Below, piece after piece: positions 8,023-16,291 of a stretch of 64,000 nucleotides of DNA (its first letter is position 1; every line of letters begins with the position of its first letter). Under the pieces are notes generated by a model that saw only the letters and a list, made by a program, of their open reading frames with translations, ran no database searches and was not told the origin of the DNA. Where the stretch lies: contig NZ_JBHUIZ010000003.1 in NCBI RefSeq assembly GCF_042683165.1, positions 62,001 through 126,000 on the forward strand, in the 5' to 3' direction. Origin of the DNA: Tigheibacillus halophilus (lineage in GTDB: Bacteria > Bacillota > Bacilli > Bacillales > Amphibacillaceae). The translations under genes were made by a program, and so were the position numbers.

Positions 8023-8394
8023 ATGAGTTTTCATCATCATGGGAATCCTTGCGGGTGCCAGCCAAGGAGAATCGTCCATCCTGTAAAGCATAATTGTGTG
8101 CATTGTTGTTCAGAAAGCGTCGTGGAGCATATTCACCCAGAGCATACAACCATCATGAATCACCATGTCGTTAAAAATAAACATGTTTTTCCTAAAACTG
8201 CATCAGTACAGAATTCGTGCAGCAATGTGAATGTGTACGGTGGTTCGCCGCAAATGCCAGCAATGCAGGATCCAGGGTACGGTCAAGGGCATCATCACGG
8301 CTCCCACCATCATGGCCACCATCATATGCAACACAGTCATCAACACGGCCATCACCATGGCCATCATCCACACCAAGGGCAGAAATGGTGTTAG
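8023..8394 (+). CDS. cotD: Spore coat protein, CotD family (histidine-rich)
   Basis: 123 aa, extremely rich in His and Cys at the N-terminus and ending in a Gly/His repeat tail (HHHGSHHHGHHH pattern). The core HIHPEHTTIMNHHVVKNKHVFP corresponds to the CotD signature (HIHPxHTTxVNH...HxFP), here abbreviated. CotD is an inner-coat protein made in the mother cell. The protein is longer than B. subtilis CotD because of the ~45-residue His/Gly tail, which may bind metals. The SD is AGAAAGGGGA and the promoter looks sigma-K dependent. Linkage with ypsA downstream matches the Bacillus gene order. Confidence 0.9.
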   Translation: MSFHHHGNPCGCQPRRIVHPVKHNCVHCCSESVVEHIHPEHTTIMNHHVVKNKHVFPKTASVQNSCSNVNVYGGSPQMPAMQDPGYGQGHHHGSHHHGHHHMQHSHQHGHHHGHHPHQGQKWC

Positions 8395-8635
8395 GAAAGA
8401 TTTAGCATGGATGTATCGGGCGCTTATGGCAATTTCATTTTGCTGTAAGTGCTCAATTTATAACAGCCAAAGAAATTTTAACGGTTGATTGCGGTTTCTT
8501 TAACATAGAATATTCCAAGCAGACTGGTGCTGGCTGTGTTTTAGCGGACTGGATCATTAGGCTTCTGATTGAATTATTTATTATATTTTTTCATGTATAA
8601 TGGGGATACATTATCATGAAGGTGTGTGAATCGTT

Positions 8636-9187
8636 GTGAAAATTTTAACGGTAACAGGTTACAAACCAATGGAACTGAATATATTTAAACAAGATGATCC
8701 TCGTATTGCTTTTATAAAGTTCGCACTTGAAAAACAGCTCATAGCTATGATGGAGGAGGGGCTGGAATGGGTAATTATTTCCGGACAGATGGGTGTAGAA
8801 TTGTGGGCAGCTGAAGTAGTTTTGGATTTGAAAGAAAGCTATGATATACAGCTCGGTATTTTTCCGCCGTTTGAAAATCAGACAAGCCGCTGGCCGGAAA
8901 ATTATCAGGAAACATATGAGGAATTGATCATGTCGGCTGATTTTGTTGAGCCAATATATAAGGGGGATTATAAAGGCCCTTACCAATTCAGGGCAAAAAA
9001 TAAATGGTTTGTGGATAAGAGTGATGCCTGTCTGCTCATTATTGATGAAGAATTTCCCGGAAGCAATAAATTTTTTTTGAGTGAGGCACAAAAGGCCGAG
9101 GATTACGCTATTTATATGATTACGCCGGACGATTTGGATGATGCAGTGACGGAATTACAGATGTCTGACCCGGATTATTGGAGTTGA
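8636..9187 (+). CDS. ypsA: YpsA family protein (DUF1273, SLOG-type)
   Basis: 183 aa starting at GTG 8636 with AAGGTG 11 bases upstream. The start MKILTVTGYKPMELNIF and the motifs SGQMGVELWAAE, IFPPFENQTSRWPE and DKSDACLLIIDEE define the YpsA family, whose fold is related to the SLOG nucleotide/lysine decarboxylase-like superfamily. In B. subtilis YpsA affects cell division and stress; its ligand is unsettled. It is next to cotD as in B. subtilis, but the usual gpsB/rnpB neighbours do not follow; a DUF1906 gene on the other strand does. Confidence 0.93.
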   Translation: MKILTVTGYKPMELNIFKQDDPRIAFIKFALEKQLIAMMEEGLEWVIISGQMGVELWAAEVVLDLKESYDIQLGIFPPFENQTSRWPENYQETYEELIMSADFVEPIYKGDYKGPYQFRAKNKWFVDKSDACLLIIDEEFPGSNKFFLSEAQKAEDYAIYMITPDDLDDAVTELQMSDPDYWS

Positions 9188-9252
9188 CAGGCAATTTTCA
9201 TTTCAATAGCTTGGCAAATTTCCGTCTGCAGTTTTATCCACTACCTCATGTT

Positions 9253-10119
9253 TTACCAAAGGGACTCATCCATCTCTTGTTTAAAAAGATTCATATCAAT
9301 TTCGCAATTTTTTGCTTCAATGGTATATTGCCACCCATACAGCTTGGTATCGTGCATCCCATCAGGTTTAAAATCCGGCGCTTCTTTTCTGGAAGTTTCC
9401 TTTGTTTGAGGCTGGGCTGACCATAATATAGTATGCTGTTTCGCGTTCTTTTCTGCACCGTCCAATGCTTTTGACAATTTGCTTTTATTGGAGAAGTCCC
9501 CATAAATACCAGCATTCCATTTCGCTTGATGGAGAGTTTCATACCAGCCTTGGATAAACGCAGAGTCGACTTTGTAGTTTGGTTCTATATCTGCAAAAAT
9601 AGCAACAGTATTGGGTGCATCTATTTCGTTAGCAAATTTCAGAGCTTGTTTTGCTGATTCTTTTCCATTATCGTAACCAGTAGCATTCTGAAAGTGATTA
9701 TAGATTAATAAGATTTTAATACCCTCGTCATGTAAATAAGAAGCTTCATTTTTTGTTATTCCCTTAGATACTTCCTTGTCGCCAAGATAACGCCCCCATA
9801 CTTGCGGTTTTCCATAATTCTCTCTAGCACAGGAATATAATGCTTTACTGACCTCTGATGCAGAATCGACGCCCCAGTATACTTTGCTGTTTTTCTTCCT
9901 TTCGTTACTGTTCTTCTTTTCTTGTCTCTCCTTTTTGTGTTTACTGTCATTCTCTTTTTTCACGTGGTCTTTAATATCTACGTGTTCTGCATTCTGAGCT
10001 GATTGCTTGTTTTCAATGGCTTTATTGAGAATTCCAATGAAAAAAAGTACAACAATCACTATTAAAAGTAGGGACATTAACCATTGCCAAACCCTTTTAA
10101 AAAAATAGATTCTTATCAA
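9253..10119 (-). CDS. Membrane-anchored DUF1906 (glycoside hydrolase-like) protein
   Basis: 288 aa. An N-terminal membrane anchor (LMSLLLIVIVVLFFIGIL) is followed by a ~55-residue Lys/Glu/Asn-rich linker and a C-terminal domain from about residue 77 (WGVDSASE, VWGRYLGDKE, IKILLIYNH, AIFADIEPNYKVD, GIYGDFSN, LYGWQYT, CEIDMNLF). These features fit DUF1906, a TIM-barrel domain related to lysozyme-like glycoside hydrolases and found in cell-wall contexts. The acidic residues in FADIEP are candidate catalytic ones. The enzyme should act outside the membrane. The start is uncertain: TTG 10119 touches the GGGAG SD and no better codon is available. The base composition is AT-richer than its neighbours. 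Confidence 0.8.
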   Translation of the reverse strand: MIRIYFFKRVWQWLMSLLLIVIVVLFFIGILNKAIENKQSAQNAEHVDIKDHVKKENDSKHKKERQEKKNSNERKKNSKVYWGVDSASEVSKALYSCARENYGKPQVWGRYLGDKEVSKGITKNEASYLHDEGIKILLIYNHFQNATGYDNGKESAKQALKFANEIDAPNTVAIFADIEPNYKVDSAFIQGWYETLHQAKWNAGIYGDFSNKSKLSKALDGAEKNAKQHTILWSAQPQTKETSRKEAPDFKPDGMHDTKLYGWQYTIEAKNCEIDMNLFKQEMDESLW

Positions 10120-10313
10120 CTCCCTTTTTGGCTATACAGTCAATATATGAAATCCGACATTGCGAGTGCAGGCTATGATTCCAGGGTTGGATACCTGTTT
10201 TTGCTTGTTGAATCAATCGTTCATGAAATATTCAGATTTCTGGTCCCTTTTTTCCGGCATAACATGGTACGCTAATAAGAAGAACTTCTATCAAAAGGGG
10301 TGAAGATAAATTT

Positions 10314-11222
10314 ATGGAACAATTTCCAGCTCTTGAAACAAAGAGGCTATCACTTATCCAGATGCAGCATGATCAAATGCAAGCATTGTTCTCGATTCTT
10401 TCACTGAAGGAAGTTACTGAATACTATGGCATGGAGCAGTTACAGGAAGAACAGGAAGCTTCAGCTATCATTGATTCATTTACTGCCATGTTTGACCAGA
10501 AGCGGGGAATTCGTTGGGGGATCGTTTGGAAAGAAACAGGAGATTTAATCGGAACAATCGGGCTTAATCATTTGTTCCTTCAGGGCAAGCGTGGAGAAAT
10601 CGGTTTTGAAATCCACCCTGAATACTGGAATAAGGGTATTGTTACCGAAGCAGCAACTTCAGTTATCCGTTATGCATTTACAACATTGGATGTATACCGA
10701 ATCGGTGCGGTAACTTTTCCAGCTAATGATGCGAGCAGACATGTGCTCCAAAAACTGGGATTTCAAGAAGAGGGTGTGCTGCGTGGATATATTCATCAGG
10801 CAGAGGCGAACCACGATGCGATCATGTTTTCTCTACTTCGTCCAGAGTGGAGAGGAATGAATCAAAAAGAGAATCGTGAAATTGATGAGCGTTTGCAATA
10901 TACGGATCACCTGACTGAAATTATCCGCCAGGCAGAACGCCAAGGTGACTTTGATAATCTAAAAGGTAAAGGAAAGCCATTAAAACTGGAAAAGTCGTAT
11001 TTTGCTAATCCTTATGAAAAGCAATTGCATAAAACGATGAAAGAGAACCATGTGCTGCCACATTGGGTTAAACTTGGCAAGGAAATTGATCAGGAAAAGG
11101 AATTGTTATCTGCGTTGCAGGGTAAAGCATACACAAGGAAAATGAAACAAATCAATAAAAAAATCAAAGAATATAATTTTGCTTGCCCGCCGTCCTTACA
11201 AAGGAATATCCTTCGTGAATAA
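10314..11222 (+). CDS. GNAT acetyltransferase fused to DUF1992 (DnaJC28-like) domain
   Basis: 302 aa in one uninterrupted frame. Residues 1-180 are a RimJ/RimL-type GNAT domain (ETKRLSL start, GEIGFEIHPEYWNKGIVTEA acetyl-CoA loop region, NDASRHVLQKLGFQEEGVLR). Residues ~185-302 are DUF1992 (IDERLQYTDHLTEIIRQAE, GDFDNLKGKGKPLKLE, NPYEKQLHKTMKENHVLPHW). The GNAT half probably acetylates a protein N-terminus or small amine; the DUF1992 role is unknown. An internal ATG at 10857 is preceded by GGAGAGGA, so the second domain may also be made alone. The fusion is unusual as far as I know. SD of the whole gene: AAAGGGGTGA. Confidence 0.85.
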   Translation: MEQFPALETKRLSLIQMQHDQMQALFSILSLKEVTEYYGMEQLQEEQEASAIIDSFTAMFDQKRGIRWGIVWKETGDLIGTIGLNHLFLQGKRGEIGFEIHPEYWNKGIVTEAATSVIRYAFTTLDVYRIGAVTFPANDASRHVLQKLGFQEEGVLRGYIHQAEANHDAIMFSLLRPEWRGMNQKENREIDERLQYTDHLTEIIRQAERQGDFDNLKGKGKPLKLEKSYFANPYEKQLHKTMKENHVLPHWVKLGKEIDQEKELLSALQGKAYTRKMKQINKKIKEYNFACPPSLQRNILRE

Positions 11223-11472
11223 GGATATTTCATTCTGAAAAAAGGTGCTAACTATGACAAGATCAATCGAATAATAGAAACCAGTGAGTCAAAAGACCTG
11301 ATGTTGTTACAGGGTGTAAAGACCCATTTTTTTACTTGAAAATAGGATGGTGCGAATTATCCTCCATTGGCAGATGCGGCCAAGCTGTCCATTACAATCA
11401 TAATATAGATAGTTTTTTTGATAAAAGACAATTCGTTTAAAAAGGATATCTATTCAATCAAATCATAAGATG

Positions 11473-11519
11473 AAAAATGGATCATTGACCTAAAATAGGT
11501 GAAATGATTCATTTTTTAT
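11473..11519 (+). terminator. Hairpin terminator in the nagZ upstream gap
   Basis: A 14-bp stem, AAAAATGGATCATT with AATGATTCATTTTT (one G-T pair), has an inner ACCT/AGGT stem and is followed by T residues. It isolates the nagZ cluster from upstream transcription. Confidence 0.75.
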
Positions 11520-11774
11520 GGGCAATTTTGCTATGAGTCATATTAGAAAAATGTCGCGTGTAACTTGAAATCCTTGTACATCAGTATTTACACTAGACAG
11601 AAATTTTTGGAGGATAGGCTATTAGTACCTAAAACAGCAGTTTTTTTATAGTTCTATGAACCTAAAGTAATCGACAGGAATTTCATCGACAGGAATCGAC
11701 TGCATTCTGCTTGGCCGATGCACTAAACTATGAGAAACAGTGGAAAGGGGTGGCCGCTATAGTTCTGCTTTTCA

Positions 11775-11788
11775 TGAAAGCGCTTTAA
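11775..11788 (+). promoter_or_regulatory. Catabolite-responsive element (cre) upstream of nagZ
   Basis: TGAAAGCGCTTTAA matches the CcpA consensus TGWAANCGNTNWCA at all but one position. It lies 83 bases before the nagZ start. Carbon catabolite control is known for the corresponding B. subtilis MurNAc-salvage genes. Confidence 0.7.
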
Positions 11789-11871
11789 ATTGTTGTGGAA
11801 TGAAAGCAGTGAATCGTTTTCGGCAAGACCAGCCTTTCATCGTTAAAAATCGTCAAAAGGGAGGAAGAGCA

Positions 11872-13905
11872 ATGAAGAAAACATCGAGCGCTTTACTAAG
11901 TTTTCTGTTGCTTGTCATGATGGTAACGCCAACACCGTTTTTGGCAGACCGTGTGCTGGCGAAAGGGCAGAAAGACAATCTCGATGCCAAGGTGCAGAAA
12001 ATCATGGCTGACATGTCTATAGAAGAAAAAGTGGGTCAGCTATTCATTGTCCATGTCTATGGTAAAACAGCGACAGACGAAGCATACGAACAAACGAACA
12101 TCGACCAAGAACGGGGCGGTAAAAATTTTAAAGAAGTGATAGAAAAATACCATATTGGAGGAGTGATCTATTTCAATTGGACAGACAATATCACCATCCC
12201 TCTTGATGCAAGACAGGTGAATAACCTGTCTAACGATATACAGAAGGTAGCTATGAATGATAACGGAATTCCGTTATTTGTTTCAACTGATCAAGAAGGT
12301 GGCATTGTGCAGCGTGTTGTTGAACCTGCTACTGTTTTTCCCGGCAATATGGCTCTTGGGGCTACAGGATCCGAGCAATTGGCTAATGCTTCAGGCCGGG
12401 TGCTTGGAGAAGAATTGAAAAGCCTTGGAATCAATGTCGATTTCGCACCTTCGCTTGACGTGAATATGAATGCCGAAAACCCGGTTATTGGCGTTCGTTC
12501 ATTTGGAGAGGATCCGGAAATGGTATCACGTCTGGGAGTAAGTCAAATAGAGGGTTACAATCAAGAAAATATCATATCGACCGCAAAGCATTTCCCGGGG
12601 CACGGTGATACGGATACCGATTCGCATTACGCTTTGCCCATCATCGACCATGATTTGAAAACATTGCATGATATTGATTTAAAACCTTTCAAAGCAGCTA
12701 TTGATGAAGGTGTTGATGCTATCATGACGGGGCATATCGTTGTGCCGGCATTGGATGATTCCGGGTTGCCCGCAACGTTGTCGAAACCGATTCTTACCGA
12801 TTTACTCCGGGATGAGATGGGCTTTGATGGGCTGATCATTACAGATAGCCTGGGGATGTCGGGGGCCAATGTGGTGCCGGAGGAAAGAGTCGGGGTAGAG
12901 GCGTTCAAGGCAGGCGCGGATATCCTGCTGAATCCGCCTAATGTAGAGCTGGCGTACAACGGCGTACTGGATGCTGTGGAAAGCGGGGAGATAAGTGAGA
13001 AAAGGCTTGATGCGTCCGTATTCCGTATTTTGAAAAAGAAAATGGAAAACGGATTGTTCAAAAATCCTTATACATCCTCTGATGCCATTAACAATATTGG
13101 TTCAGAAGAAAATTTACAAACCGCCGACGACATTGCTGATAAAAGTATCACTCTTGTGAAAAATGATGAGGACCTACTTCCATTAGATGGAAGTGAAACA
13201 GTGCTGGTGACCGGTCCTTCCGCAGCCCAACCGGATTTGCTCACTAGGTTCTTGAAAGACAAAAATGTGAAGGCGGATGCATTTTCTACAGGGGTGAGCC
13301 CATCCAAAGAAGAGATATCTCAAGCAGTTTCTAAAGCGGAAAAGTCAGACGTCATCATGATAACCACCTATACGGCAAATACAAATGAAAAACAACAGGA
13401 AATGGTTAATGCAATACAGGAGACCGGTAAAAAAATCATCGTGGCTGGGATGCGTAATCCCTATGATTTAATGGCCTTTCCAAATGTTGCTGTGTTTTTA
13501 AATACCTACAGTTATTTAGATGTTTCCGTTGCAGCACTTTCGCGGGTGCTTACAGGAGAAGTCAACCCTTCAGGTGAATTGCCAGTAGCCATCCCTGATC
13601 AGTATGAGATCGGCCATGGCCTGGATTATATTGGAAATGTGGAACATACAAAGGATATACAAACACTGGTAGACAGGTTTAAAGCAACAGATGATATGAA
13701 AAAGGATACAGCACGTAAGTTGACGATTCATTTAAATGCGGTGGAACGTTTTGAACAAACCGGTAAAACCGACAAGGCCAGCAAACATTTAACTGGATTC
13801 CAACAGCTAATCGCACATGACAAAAAGAATGGAGATATCAGTGAAAAAGCTTTCAGTTATTTGGATACGGCTGCAGCGAAACTACAGCATAAATGGAGTA
13901 AGTGA
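11872..13905 (+). CDS. nagZ: Secreted beta-N-acetylglucosaminidase, GH3 NagZ type, with C-terminal FIMAH-like domain
   Basis: 677 aa from ATG 11872 (SD GGGAGGA). It removes terminal GlcNAc from peptidoglycan fragments outside the cell. A signal peptide (MKKTSSALLSFLLLVMMV...VLAKG) is followed by the GH3 barrel with NagZ motif KHFPGHGDTDTDSH (His/Asp dyad) and nucleophile region GLIITDSLGMSG, then the C-terminal alpha/beta domain seen in B. subtilis NagZ (YbbD). The last ~83 residues (HLNAVERFE, ASKHLTGFQQLI, GDISEKAFSYL, LQHKW) form an extra helical domain repeated in three downstream enzymes. First gene of the wall-salvage cluster, behind a cre. An upstream in-frame ATG at 11740 is rejected (no signal peptide, no SD). 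Confidence 0.94.
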   Translation: MKKTSSALLSFLLLVMMVTPTPFLADRVLAKGQKDNLDAKVQKIMADMSIEEKVGQLFIVHVYGKTATDEAYEQTNIDQERGGKNFKEVIEKYHIGGVIYFNWTDNITIPLDARQVNNLSNDIQKVAMNDNGIPLFVSTDQEGGIVQRVVEPATVFPGNMALGATGSEQLANASGRVLGEELKSLGINVDFAPSLDVNMNAENPVIGVRSFGEDPEMVSRLGVSQIEGYNQENIISTAKHFPGHGDTDTDSHYALPIIDHDLKTLHDIDLKPFKAAIDEGVDAIMTGHIVVPALDDSGLPATLSKPILTDLLRDEMGFDGLIITDSLGMSGANVVPEERVGVEAFKAGADILLNPPNVELAYNGVLDAVESGEISEKRLDASVFRILKKKMENGLFKNPYTSSDAINNIGSEENLQTADDIADKSITLVKNDEDLLPLDGSETVLVTGPSAAQPDLLTRFLKDKNVKADAFSTGVSPSKEEISQAVSKAEKSDVIMITTYTANTNEKQQEMVNAIQETGKKIIVAGMRNPYDLMAFPNVAVFLNTYSYLDVSVAALSRVLTGEVNPSGELPVAIPDQYEIGHGLDYIGNVEHTKDIQTLVDRFKATDDMKKDTARKLTIHLNAVERFEQTGKTDKASKHLTGFQQLIAHDKKNGDISEKAFSYLDTAAAKLQHKWSK

Positions 13906-14003
13906 TCTCTGTTGGAAAGTTGAGGTAGAGAAAGTAATTCCAGTCAAGACAAATGAAGAAAGCTTCATAAATAAATTAAATAAATAAAAAAGGGAGAGGA
14001 AAA

Positions 14004-14594
14004 ATGATGGGGATGAAAAAACAATTATCAATGGGAATTATGTCTGCAGCATTGGGAATGACATTGATTGGGGGAGGCACTTACGCCTATTTCAGCTCAA
14101 GTTCTACAAGCAATAATACATTTGCAGTCGGGACGCTGGATCTCTCTGTGGAACCGACCGTTGTTGTTGATGTAGGTGATTTGAAGCCTGGAGATTCAGT
14201 GATCCGAGATTTTGAATTGCAAAACAATGGTTCGCTTGATATGGAGAAGGTTTTTCTTCAAACAGAATACGAGGTGAATGATGCCAAAGGGGACAATACC
14301 GAAGACTTTGGCAAGCATATTGAAGTGGAATTTTTGTATAACGCTGATAAGCTGGACGAAGTTATTTATAAGACCACACTGGACAAGCTTAAAGATATGT
14401 CACCTGAGGCGGTTAACAAGCACATTTTTTATCCGAATTTTGGAGAAAAAGGGTTGCCGGCTGGAGAAGCGGATGATTTAGTGGTCAAATTCAATTTTAT
14501 AGATAATGGGGAAGATCAAAACCAGTTCCAAGGAGACTCATTGCAATTGAAGTGGACTTTCCAGGCACAGCAGACTGAAGGAGAAGAAAAGTAA
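14004..14594 (+). CDS. TasA/camelysin (CalY)-like secreted protein
   Basis: 196 aa. The N-terminus MKKQLSMGIMSAALGMTLIGGGTYAYFSSSS is the SipW-dependent signal type, with TYAYFSS at the cleavage zone; the mature part (NTFAVGTLDLSVEP, LKPGDSVIRDFELQNNGSLDMEKVFLQTEY) is the TasA/CalY beta-sandwich. Such proteins form matrix fibres or act as surface proteins, and camelysin was reported as a protease. No sipW gene is in the window. It sits between nagZ and namZ on the same strand, which is not the usual place for tasA and suggests a role in the wall-salvage system. SD GGGAGAGGA; ATG 14007 or 14013 are also possible starts. Confidence 0.88.
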   Translation: MMGMKKQLSMGIMSAALGMTLIGGGTYAYFSSSSTSNNTFAVGTLDLSVEPTVVVDVGDLKPGDSVIRDFELQNNGSLDMEKVFLQTEYEVNDAKGDNTEDFGKHIEVEFLYNADKLDEVIYKTTLDKLKDMSPEAVNKHIFYPNFGEKGLPAGEADDLVVKFNFIDNGEDQNQFQGDSLQLKWTFQAQQTEGEEK

Positions 14595-14676
14595 AGGAAT
14601 TGAAATCTGTTGCTTGAATCGAGTCCAGGATTGTATTTCAAAAAAATAAATAAACTCCAAGCAGGAGGCGAAATCC

Positions 14677-16182
14677 ATGAAAAAAAGCCGGATTTTCATA
14701 GTAATGGCAGCTGTACTGATAATGGCTGGTACTGGAGCAGCTATATCTGGCAACTCTGTGGAGGGCAAACCACCATCTGGCAAAAAAACACAGCTTAAAC
14801 TTGGTGTGGATGTGTTGCTGAATGAGGAAATCGATAAGCTGAAAGGCAAACATGTTGGGTTGATTACGAATCCTACAGGAGTCGATAAGGACTTGAATAG
14901 TATAGTTGACCTCTTGGATCATGCCGAAAATGTAGACTTGGTTGCGCTATATGGTCCCGAGCATGGTGTGAGGGGAGATGCGCAGGCGGGAGAAGGCGTC
15001 GATTATTATATTGATGACAAAACAGGGCTTCCTGTATACAGCCTGTATGGTGAAACAAGGAAACCGACACCGGAAATGCTGGAAGGCGTGGATGTACTGC
15101 TATTTGATATACAAGATGTCGGAGCTCGTTTTTATACGTACATTTACACGATGGCCTATGCGATGGAAGCAGCCGCTGAAAACAACATTGAAATGATTAT
15201 TTTAGATCGCCCGAATCCGATTGCAGGACAAGTGGAGGGGCCGGTACTGGAGCCGGATTTCTCCTCATTTGTCGGTCTGTATCCGATCCCGCAAAGGCAT
15301 GGTATGACGGTAGGCGAACTGGCACAGTTATTTAATGAAGAATTCGATATTCATGCAAAACTTGATGTTATCAAGATGAAAAATTATAAGCGTGCAAGCT
15401 ATTATGATGAAACAGACTTGCCGTGGGTACTGCCATCACCTAACATGCCGACAGTAGAAACTGCGTCCGTTTATTCCGGAACTGCTCTGATTGAAGGGAC
15501 GAATGTCTCTGAGGGGAGAGGGACTACCAAACCATTTGAGTTAATTGGGGCTTCTTACATTGACGGTGATGCGCTTGCCCAAAAATTGAATCAAGCGCAT
15601 TTGCCTGGCATCAAGTTTCGCGCAGCTTACTTCACGCCGCAATTTTCAAAGGAAAGCGGTAAATTGTCCGGCGGCGTTGAATTGTTTGTGACAGATCGGG
15701 AGAAGTATCAAGCGGTCACCACAGGGGTAGCAATTGTGAAAACGATTCATGATATGTACCCGGATGATTTTTCTTTTCTGGCAAGCTTCGACAATTTGGC
15801 GGGCAACAGTTGGATCAGGGAAGATATTGAGAAAGGAAAGTCTTTGGAGGCAATGGCAGAGAAGTGGCAGGGTGAATTAAAGGAGTTTAAAACACTGCGC
15901 AGAGATTACCTTTTATACCAGATTACCACTGAAGATTTACTAAAAATGATTGATCAATTGAAAAGCGACGGTATGATTGCAAATAATGAAACAGCTAACA
16001 TGTTAAAAATGCATCTGCAGGCAGTACAGCAGTTTGAAAGAAAGCAGTCCGCTGAGAAAGTGTTCAAACATATGGATGGATTTTTGGATTTACTTAACAG
16101 ACAATATCAAGTTGGTGATATTTCAGAACAAGGTTATCAACAGCTGAAGATAGAGGCAAAATCGATGCAGCAGCAATGGTGA
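14677..16182 (+). CDS. namZ: Secreted exo-beta-N-acetylmuramidase NamZ (DUF1343) with C-terminal FIMAH-like domain
   Basis: 501 aa. It releases terminal MurNAc from peptidoglycan glycans, complementing NagZ. A signal peptide (MKKSRIFIVMAAVLIMAGTGAAISG) is followed by the DUF1343 domain: GLITNPTGVD, LYGPEHGVRGDAQAGEG, LPVYSLYGETRKPT, DIQDVGARFYTYIYTM, LDRPNPI, GLYPIPQRHGMTVGELA, and LIEGTNVSEGRGTTKPFE. These correspond to B. subtilis YbbC/NamZ. The last ~85 residues (HLQAVQQFE, KVFKHMDGFLDLL, GDISEQGYQQL, MQQQW) are the same extra domain as on nagZ. SD AGGAGGCG. Confidence 0.94.
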   Translation: MKKSRIFIVMAAVLIMAGTGAAISGNSVEGKPPSGKKTQLKLGVDVLLNEEIDKLKGKHVGLITNPTGVDKDLNSIVDLLDHAENVDLVALYGPEHGVRGDAQAGEGVDYYIDDKTGLPVYSLYGETRKPTPEMLEGVDVLLFDIQDVGARFYTYIYTMAYAMEAAAENNIEMIILDRPNPIAGQVEGPVLEPDFSSFVGLYPIPQRHGMTVGELAQLFNEEFDIHAKLDVIKMKNYKRASYYDETDLPWVLPSPNMPTVETASVYSGTALIEGTNVSEGRGTTKPFELIGASYIDGDALAQKLNQAHLPGIKFRAAYFTPQFSKESGKLSGGVELFVTDREKYQAVTTGVAIVKTIHDMYPDDFSFLASFDNLAGNSWIREDIEKGKSLEAMAEKWQGELKEFKTLRRDYLLYQITTEDLLKMIDQLKSDGMIANNETANMLKMHLQAVQQFERKQSAEKVFKHMDGFLDLLNRQYQVGDISEQGYQQLKIEAKSMQQQW

Positions 16183-16291
16183 ATAAAAATTGGCTGTAAT
16201 CTGATAGTACATTCAGAAGTTCAAAAAAGAATAATTAACTAAAGGTGTATAGGCAGCAGCCTGGAATTTGCATCAAGGGAGGGGAAATAGT

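Larger units (their letters stand above)
11223..11871. other. 649-bp gap upstream of nagZ
   Basis: No gene was recognised. Contents: a weak hairpin with T-run at 11314-11335 (GGGT/ACCC) likely ending the GNAT-DUF1992 mRNA, a strong hairpin at 11473-11517, a 12-bp direct repeat ATCGACAGGAAT at 11670-11681 and 11685-11696, and a cre-like site at 11775-11788. Confidence 0.5.

Noticed and set aside
8260..8390. Short CAT/CAC-rich repeats as a possible CRISPR or satellite
   Set aside because: Repeats follow codon phase (Gly-His tail of CotD) and have no spacer structure.
8217..8488. Plus-strand frames in other phases of cotD
   Set aside because: They are shadows of the His-rich repeats of cotD; no SD and unnatural Ile/Thr repeats.
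8569..8601. TTGAAT and TATAAT before ypsA as promoter
   Set aside because: Spacing is 21 bp, too long for sigma-A; the -10 may still be used, but the pair cannot be supported.
11621..11635. FapR-like half site ATTAGTACCTAAAAC upstream of nagZ
   Set aside because: Only the left half of the dyad fits; the right half TACTAA is missing, and lipid control of nagZ is not expected.
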